NCBI GenBank assembly: GCA_033764875.1
Contig: JANRIO010000053.1
Coordinates: 1 to 64,000 of the forward strand
Length of the DNA stretch: 64,000 bases
Direction: 5' to 3'
Origin: AWTP1-13 sp033764875
GTDB lineage: Bacteria; Pseudomonadota; Alphaproteobacteria; Rhizobiales; Hyphomicrobiaceae
This document shows, in pieces, positions 59,537 to 64,000 of the stretch; position 1 is the stretch's first letter; every line of letters starts with the position of its first letter. Below the pieces are notes generated by a model. The model was not told the DNA's origin. It ran no database searches and was given only the letters and a program-made list of their open reading frames with translations. The translations under genes and the position numbers were made by a program.

Positions 59537-61051
59537 TCAGGAAGTTGCTGCCCCGGCCCGCCGCGCGCGGAACGCCCGCGGCCCCGTCTCGTGGATCGAG
59601 GCCCCGCGCGCATCGATGGCGACGATGACGGGCATGTCCTCCACCTGAAGCTCGCGGATCGCCTCCATGCCGAGGTCCTCGAAGGCCAGCACGCGCGCCT
59701 GCTTGATCGCCTTGGAGATCAGGTAGCCGGCGCCGCCCACCGCGATCAGGTAGACGGCCCCGTGCCGCGCGATGGCTTGCCGCGTGGCCTCGTCCCGCTC
59801 CGCCTTGCCGATCATGCCGAGAAGTCCCGCCGGGCCGAGCATCGCCTCGCTGTAGCGGTCCATGCGGTTGGCCGTGGTCGGGCCGGCGGGCCCCACCGCC
59901 TCGCCGCGAACCGGGTCGACGGGGCCCACGTAGTAGATCATGCGCCCCTCGAGCGGCACCGGCAGCGCCTCGCCCCGCGCCATCATCTCGGCCATCCGCC
60001 GGTGGGCGGCATCCCGTCCCGTCAGCAGCCGGCCCGACAGCAGCAGCCGCTCGCCGGGCTGCCACGTCGCCACCTCGTCCCGCGTCAGGCGGTCGAGATC
60101 GACCGCGCGCATGCTGCCGCGCGCTGCTGCCGCGATCGCCTGCGGCCAGTCGGCCAGGTCCGGCATCTCGATCCGCGCCGGACCGCTGCCGTCGAGGCTC
60201 AAGTGGATGTGCCGGGTGGCCGCGCAGTTGGGGATCAGGGCGACGGGCATCGAGGCCGCGTGCGTCGGGAAGGTGCGGATCTTCACGTCGAGCACTGTGG
60301 TCGCCCCGCCGAGCCCCTGCGCACCGAGCCCCAGCGCGTTGACCCTGTCGCAGATCTCGAGCCGCAGCGCCTCGGTCTTGTCGCGCGGGCCCCGGCGCCT
60401 CAGCTCGCTCATGTCGAGCGGCTCCATCAGCGCCTCCTTGGCGAGCAGCATCGCCTTCTCGCAGGTGCCGCCGACGCCGATGCCGAGCACGCCGGGCGGA
60501 CACCAGCCCGCGCCCAGCGTCGCCACCGTGTCGACCACCCAGCTGGCCACGTCGTCGGCCGGATTGAGCACGGCAAACCGCGCCTTGTTCTCCGAGCCGC
60601 CGCCCTTGGCCGCCAGCGTCATCTCGAGCCCGTCGCCGGCCACGATCTCGGCGGCGACGACGGCCGGCGTGTTGTCGCGCGTGTTCGGCCGCAGGAACAG
60701 CGGGTCCGCCACGATCGAGGCCCTGAGCGGATTGGCCGGGTCCCGGTAGGCCTGCCGCACGCCCTCGTCGACGATCTCCTGCAGCCCGCGCGTGCTGTCG
60801 ATGCGCGCGCCGACGCCGATCTTCACGAACACGTTGACCGTGCCCGTGTCCTGGCACATGGGGCGCTTGTCGAGGGCGCTCATGCGGGCGTTGAGCAGCA
60901 GCTGCCCCATGGCGTCCTTCGCCGCCCCCGCGGGCTCCGCCGCGTAGGCCGCGGCCAGATGCCGGATGAAATCCGCCGGATGCGTGCAGGCGATGAACTG
61001 CAGCCCCTCCCGCACGGAGGCGATGATGTCGGCCTCGCGAAAGCTGCGCAT
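59537..61051 (-). CDS. fumA: Class I fumarate hydratase, fused form
   Basis: 504 residues from ATG 61051 (MRSFREADIIASVREGLQ). Oxygen-sensitive [4Fe-4S] enzyme interconverting fumarate and L-malate. The N-domain carries Cys66 (MCQDTGTVNVF) and GIGVGGTCEKAMLLAKEAL. The C-domain has LLLSGRLLTGRDAAHRRM and GPTTANRMDRYSE, the catalytic swivel region. It corresponds to the fusion of the two subunits encoded separately at 14.5-16.7 kb. Transcribed leftward after petABC, from which a strong terminator separates it. Confidence 0.92.
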   Translation of the reverse strand: MRSFREADIIASVREGLQFIACTHPADFIRHLAAAYAAEPAGAAKDAMGQLLLNARMSALDKRPMCQDTGTVNVFVKIGVGARIDSTRGLQEIVDEGVRQAYRDPANPLRASIVADPLFLRPNTRDNTPAVVAAEIVAGDGLEMTLAAKGGGSENKARFAVLNPADDVASWVVDTVATLGAGWCPPGVLGIGVGGTCEKAMLLAKEALMEPLDMSELRRRGPRDKTEALRLEICDRVNALGLGAQGLGGATTVLDVKIRTFPTHAASMPVALIPNCAATRHIHLSLDGSGPARIEMPDLADWPQAIAAAARGSMRAVDLDRLTRDEVATWQPGERLLLSGRLLTGRDAAHRRMAEMMARGEALPVPLEGRMIYYVGPVDPVRGEAVGPAGPTTANRMDRYSEAMLGPAGLLGMIGKAERDEATRQAIARHGAVYLIAVGGAGYLISKAIKQARVLAFEDLGMEAIRELQVEDMPVIVAIDARGASIHETGPRAFRARRAGAATS

Positions 61052-61140
61052 GGGGGCCTCGCCGGCGGATGGATCTCTGTCCTTGTCTACGGCACCCGCC
61101 CGCCGGCGTCGAGGCAGCGTCCGCGACCTTCCAAAACGGA

Positions 61141-61165
61141 AACGGAGCGGCATGACCGCTCCGTT
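61141..61165 (-). terminator. Rho-independent terminator of petABC
   Basis: On the reverse strand, AACGGAGCGG-TCATG-CCGCTCCGTT, a perfect 10-bp stem, followed by a T-rich run (TTCCGTTTTGG). It begins 38 bp after the petC stop and is the clearest intrinsic terminator in the window. Confidence 0.85.
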
Positions 61166-61202
61166 CGGCACTCGGCAGGGGGCTTGGCCCGGGCCGTCCC
61201 GC

Positions 61203-62096
61203 TCAGTGCGGGACGTCCTTCCAGATCCGGCGCTTGGCGGCACCCAGGAGACCCGCGGTGACGCACAGGTAGAGAACGACCAGAAGACCCAGCCGCTTGC
61301 GCTCCTCGAGCCGCGGATCGGCGATCCACGACAGGAACGCCGTCACGTCCTTGGCGTAGTTCTCAACCGTCGCCGGGGTGTCGTCGTCATACTTCACCAG
61401 CCCGTCGCCGCCCGCGAACGGATTGGGCATGGCCGTCTGGTTGCCCGGGAAGGCGGTGTTGTAGTTCATGAAGTCGCCGAGCTTGTAGCCCGCCGGCGGC
61501 GTCTTGTAGCCGGTGATGAAGCTGTACAGGTAGTCCGAGCCGGCCTCCTGGTAGCCGGTGACGATGTCGGCCGCGAGCCGCACGGGGAACATGTAGAACG
61601 GCGCGTTGCTTTCGATGCCCCGCGCCTTGGTGATCAGCGACAGGTCGGGCGGCAGCGCGCCGTTCTGCGAGGCGCGCGCCTCGTTGTCGTTCTTGTAGGG
61701 TGAGGGCATGTAGTCGGAGAGGATGGCCGGCCGCTTCTTGACCTTGCCGTCGTCATCGGGCGCCGCGTCGACTTGGTAGGTGGCGGCGAGCGACTTCACG
61801 GCGGCCTCGGGGAACTCCGGCCCGCCCTTCTCGGTGAGATTGCGGAACGCGAGCCGCTTCAGGCCGTGGCAGCGCGAGCAGACCTCGACGTACACCTTGA
61901 AGCCACGCTGCAGCTGCGCGTTGTCGAAGCTGCCGCGCAGGCCGCCGAACGACCAGCGCTGCGCATTGATCTCCTGGTGGTGGGCCTCGTCCCCGGCGGC
62001 GCGCACGGCGGGAACGGACAGCGCGCTGGCTGCGAGCACGATTGCCACAGCTGCGGCGCCGCGCGCGGAGACGGAACGGATGTGCGACCTGATCAT
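61203..62096 (-). CDS. petC: Cytochrome c1 of the bc1 complex
   Basis: 297 residues from ATG 62096, with GGGGG upstream; an in-frame GTG at 62111 is less likely. Signal peptide (about 1-34) ends AVRA|AGDE. The haem-binding site is CSRCH (73-77) in VYVEVCSRCHGLK. The axial Met lies in the segment around TAMPNPFAGGDGL. A C-terminal membrane helix (about 265-285) anchors it, ending AAKRRIWKDVPH. It passes electrons from the Rieske protein to soluble cytochrome c. Last gene of petABC. Confidence 0.95.
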   Translation of the reverse strand: MIRSHIRSVSARGAAAVAIVLAASALSVPAVRAAGDEAHHQEINAQRWSFGGLRGSFDNAQLQRGFKVYVEVCSRCHGLKRLAFRNLTEKGGPEFPEAAVKSLAATYQVDAAPDDDGKVKKRPAILSDYMPSPYKNDNEARASQNGALPPDLSLITKARGIESNAPFYMFPVRLAADIVTGYQEAGSDYLYSFITGYKTPPAGYKLGDFMNYNTAFPGNQTAMPNPFAGGDGLVKYDDDTPATVENYAKDVTAFLSWIADPRLEERKRLGLLVVLYLCVTAGLLGAAKRRIWKDVPH

Positions 62097-62112
62097 TGCG
62101 TTTGCCCCCACG

Positions 62113-63396
62113 TCAGCGCCGCTCGGGAGCCGCGACGGCTTCCGCCTTCAGCGGTCCGCCGCCCTTGCCCAGAACCGATTCCGCGATGGACCGCGGCAGT
62201 TTCGATGGTGTCTCGAGCACGCCCACGATCGGCATGATGATCAGGAAGTGCAGGAAGTAGTAGGCCGTGAACACGCGCGCCCAGGCGATGTAGACGCCCT
62301 CCGCCGGCTTCGCCCCGAGGTAGCCCAGCGCCACCACTGTGATCACGAGCAGCCAGAAGAACCACTTGTACAGCGGCCGGTACTTGGCCGAGCGCACGCG
62401 CGAGGTATCGAGCCACGGCACGAAACACAGGATCAGGATCGACGAGAACATAGCGACCACGCCGAGCAGCTTGTTCGGGATCGCGCGCAGGATGGCGTAG
62501 TAGGGCAGGAAGTACCACTCCGGCACGATGTGCGGCGGTGTCGAGAGCGGGTTCGCCTCGATGTAGTTGTCGGCGTGTCCGAGGTAGTCCGGCAGGAAGA
62601 ATGCGAACCACACGAACAGGATCATGAACACCGACAGGCCGAAGGCGTCCTTCATGACGGCGTAGGGCGCCATCGGCACGCTGTCGGACGCCGTCTTGAT
62701 CTCGAGGCCCGTCGGGTTGTTCTGGCCGACCACGTGCAGCGCCCAGATGTGCAGGCCGACCACGCCCGCGATCACGAACGGCAGCAGGTAGTGCAGCGAG
62801 AAGAAGCGGTTGAGCGTCGCCCCCGACACCGAGTAGCCGCCCCACAGCCACTGCACGATCCGCGTGCCGAGGCCGGGCACCACGGAATCGACGGAGGAGA
62901 ACAGGTTGGTGATCACCGTCACCGCCCAGAAGCTCATCTGCCCCCACGGCAGCGAGTAGCCCATGAAGGCCGTCGCCATCATCAGGAGGAAGATCACGAC
63001 GCCGAGGATCCAGAGGATCTCGCGCGGCGCCTTGTAGGAGCCGTAGTAGAGGCCGCGGGCGATGTGGATGTAGACCGCGAGGAAGAACATCGAGGCGCCG
63101 ACCGCGTGCAGGTTGCGGATCAGCCAGCCGTAGTTCACGTCGCGGCGGATGTGCTCGACGCTGTTGAAGGCGTCTGCCGCCGTCGGCGCGTAGTGCATGG
63201 CGAGCACGATGCCCGTGACGATCTGCGACGCCAGGAAGAAGGTCAGGATGCCGCCGACGGTCCACAGGTAGTTGAGGTTGCGCGGCGTCGGGAAGTCCAC
63301 GAACTGCCCGTGCATCAGGCGCGGCACCGGGAGCCGCTCGTCGAGCCACTTGCCGATGCGGCTCGTGGGACGGAAAGTCGATTCGTGCGAGGCCAT
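62113..63396 (-). CDS. petB: Cytochrome b of the bc1 complex
   Basis: 427 residues, eight membrane helices; full-length (not split b6/IV type). WTVGGILTFFLASQIVTG and the paired His of the two haems (NLHAVGASMFFLAVYIHIARG; FFSLHYLLPFVIAGVVGLHIW) are seen. The quinol-site PEWY (HIVPEWYFLPYYAIL) is intact. It oxidises quinol and reduces quinone in the Q-cycle. It starts 13 bp after the Rieske gene. Confidence 0.98.
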   Translation of the reverse strand: MASHESTFRPTSRIGKWLDERLPVPRLMHGQFVDFPTPRNLNYLWTVGGILTFFLASQIVTGIVLAMHYAPTAADAFNSVEHIRRDVNYGWLIRNLHAVGASMFFLAVYIHIARGLYYGSYKAPREILWILGVVIFLLMMATAFMGYSLPWGQMSFWAVTVITNLFSSVDSVVPGLGTRIVQWLWGGYSVSGATLNRFFSLHYLLPFVIAGVVGLHIWALHVVGQNNPTGLEIKTASDSVPMAPYAVMKDAFGLSVFMILFVWFAFFLPDYLGHADNYIEANPLSTPPHIVPEWYFLPYYAILRAIPNKLLGVVAMFSSILILCFVPWLDTSRVRSAKYRPLYKWFFWLLVITVVALGYLGAKPAEGVYIAWARVFTAYYFLHFLIIMPIVGVLETPSKLPRSIAESVLGKGGGPLKAEAVAAPERR

Positions 63397-63409
63397 CTTC
63401 GGGTCTTCC

Positions 63410-63985
63410 TCAGCCGATCTTGATCTTCGTGGCGGACACGAAATCGTAGGGCGGAATCTCGAGGTTGCGCGGCGCCGGGCCTCTGCGGATGCGGCCCGCC
63501 GTATCGTAGTGCGAGCCGTGGCAGGGGCAGAACCAGCCGCCGAAGTCGCCCTTGGCGTCGGCCATCGACTGGCCCTTGGGGATGCAGCCCAGGTGCGTGC
63601 AGATGCCGACCAGCACCAGCCAGTTCTCGTGCCCCTTCTTGGTCCGGTTGGCGTCCGTGGCAGGCGTGCGCTCGGGCAGCGCGTCGTTGCGCGCGCTGTC
63701 GTCGGGGAGCTCGGCGACCTTCACCTCCTGCGCGGCCTTCACCTCGTCGCGCGTGCGGTTGCGGATGAACACGGGCTTGCCGCGCCACACCACCGTGATG
63801 GCCTGCCCTTCCTTCACCGGGGCGAGATCGACCTCCGTCGAGGCCAGCGCCGTCGCCGACGCGTCAGGATTCATCTGGCTGATGAAAGGCCACAGCGCCA
63901 TGGCGCCGCCGACCCCCGCGAAGGCCTGCGCCGCCACCACGATGAAATCGCGGCGGCTGGTTCCGTCCGCACTTGAAGACGACAA
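63410..63985 (-). CDS. petA: Ubiquinol-cytochrome c reductase Rieske iron-sulfur subunit
   Basis: 191 residues starting at TTG 63985, with AGGGAGG seven bases upstream. A Tat-type N-terminus SRRDFIVVAAQ serves as signal and membrane anchor (about 12-34). The [2Fe-2S] ligands are Cys129/His131 (CTHLGC) and Cys153/His156 (CPCHGSHYD), with Cys134/Cys155 as the disulfide. First gene of the petABC operon; the promoter lies at or beyond the right window edge. Confidence 0.96.
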   Translation of the reverse strand: MSSSSADGTSRRDFIVVAAQAFAGVGGAMALWPFISQMNPDASATALASTEVDLAPVKEGQAITVVWRGKPVFIRNRTRDEVKAAQEVKVAELPDDSARNDALPERTPATDANRTKKGHENWLVLVGICTHLGCIPKGQSMADAKGDFGGWFCPCHGSHYDTAGRIRRGPAPRNLEIPPYDFVSATKIKIG

Positions 63986-64000
63986 ATTCGGCCTCCCTTT

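Overview
The window is one continuous stretch of very GC-rich chromosome. It most resembles an alphaproteobacterium of the Rhizobiales/Hyphomicrobiales type. Supporting signs are a circularly permuted two-piece tmRNA gene with an ANDNY-type tag, an alpha-type SspB, a petABC operon with a short Rieske protein, a MotA/OmpA-like pair behind an inositol monophosphatase gene, and two Bug/TTT-type solute-binding proteins. No prophage, insertion sequence, CRISPR array, rRNA or tRNA gene was seen. A genus cannot be named from the sequence alone.

Layout. 0-3 kb: end of a folate locus (folB, a FolM/PTR1-like reductase) and an inositol monophosphatase. 3-8 kb: an envelope-themed block with an ion-driven-stator-like pair (MotA/TolQ-like plus OmpA/MotB-like), then a lower-GC two-gene unit encoding a secreted caspase-fold protease and a secreted peptidoglycan-binding/PotD-like fusion. 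8-17 kb: ahcY; a four-gene fumarate reductase/succinate dehydrogenase operon whose flavoprotein lacks the usual FAD-linking His; a TTT solute-binding protein; and a split class-I fumarase/tartrate dehydratase with a kptA gene between its two subunits. 17-21 kb: a Spy-like periplasmic protein plus a MacAB-like exporter. 21-28.5 kb: a branched-chain-type ABC importer divergent from an extradiol dioxygenase and a P450, probably an aromatic uptake and catabolism module. 28.5-30 kb: trpGD. 30-45 kb: mixed accessory genes (SGNH hydrolase, vapC remnant, GST, GMC oxidoreductase with divergent LysR regulator, LtrA, SixA, HPP, DUF983, a Ser/Thr kinase, PsiE, Bug protein, SDR, CoA transferase). 45-52 kb: a small secreted protein, a TonB-dependent siderophore receptor, DUF1028, MmcQ/YjbR and a gamma-glutamyltransferase. 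52-64 kb: housekeeping genes, with ychF-pth-rplY, sspB directly beside ssrA, a CPBP protease, thyA-folA, an HTH protein, a fused class-I fumarase and the cytochrome bc1 operon petABC.

How the genes work together. The frd operon, the split and fused fumarases and the TTT protein form a C4-dicarboxylate theme that feeds the quinone pool and the bc1 complex. ThyA, FolA, FolM and FolB cover folate synthesis and recycling. The tmRNA and SspB genes are adjacent and belong to one pathway, trans-translation tagging followed by ClpXP delivery. Short palindromic repeats are scattered through the gaps, including a tandem 214-bp-period duplication at 40.6-41.0 kb.

Most unusual items: the secreted caspase/peptidoglycan-binding solute-binding-protein operon beside the stator-like pair; kptA translationally coupled inside a dehydratase operon; the His-to-Cys change at the FAD attachment site of the fumarate reductase; and the ssrA-sspB linkage.
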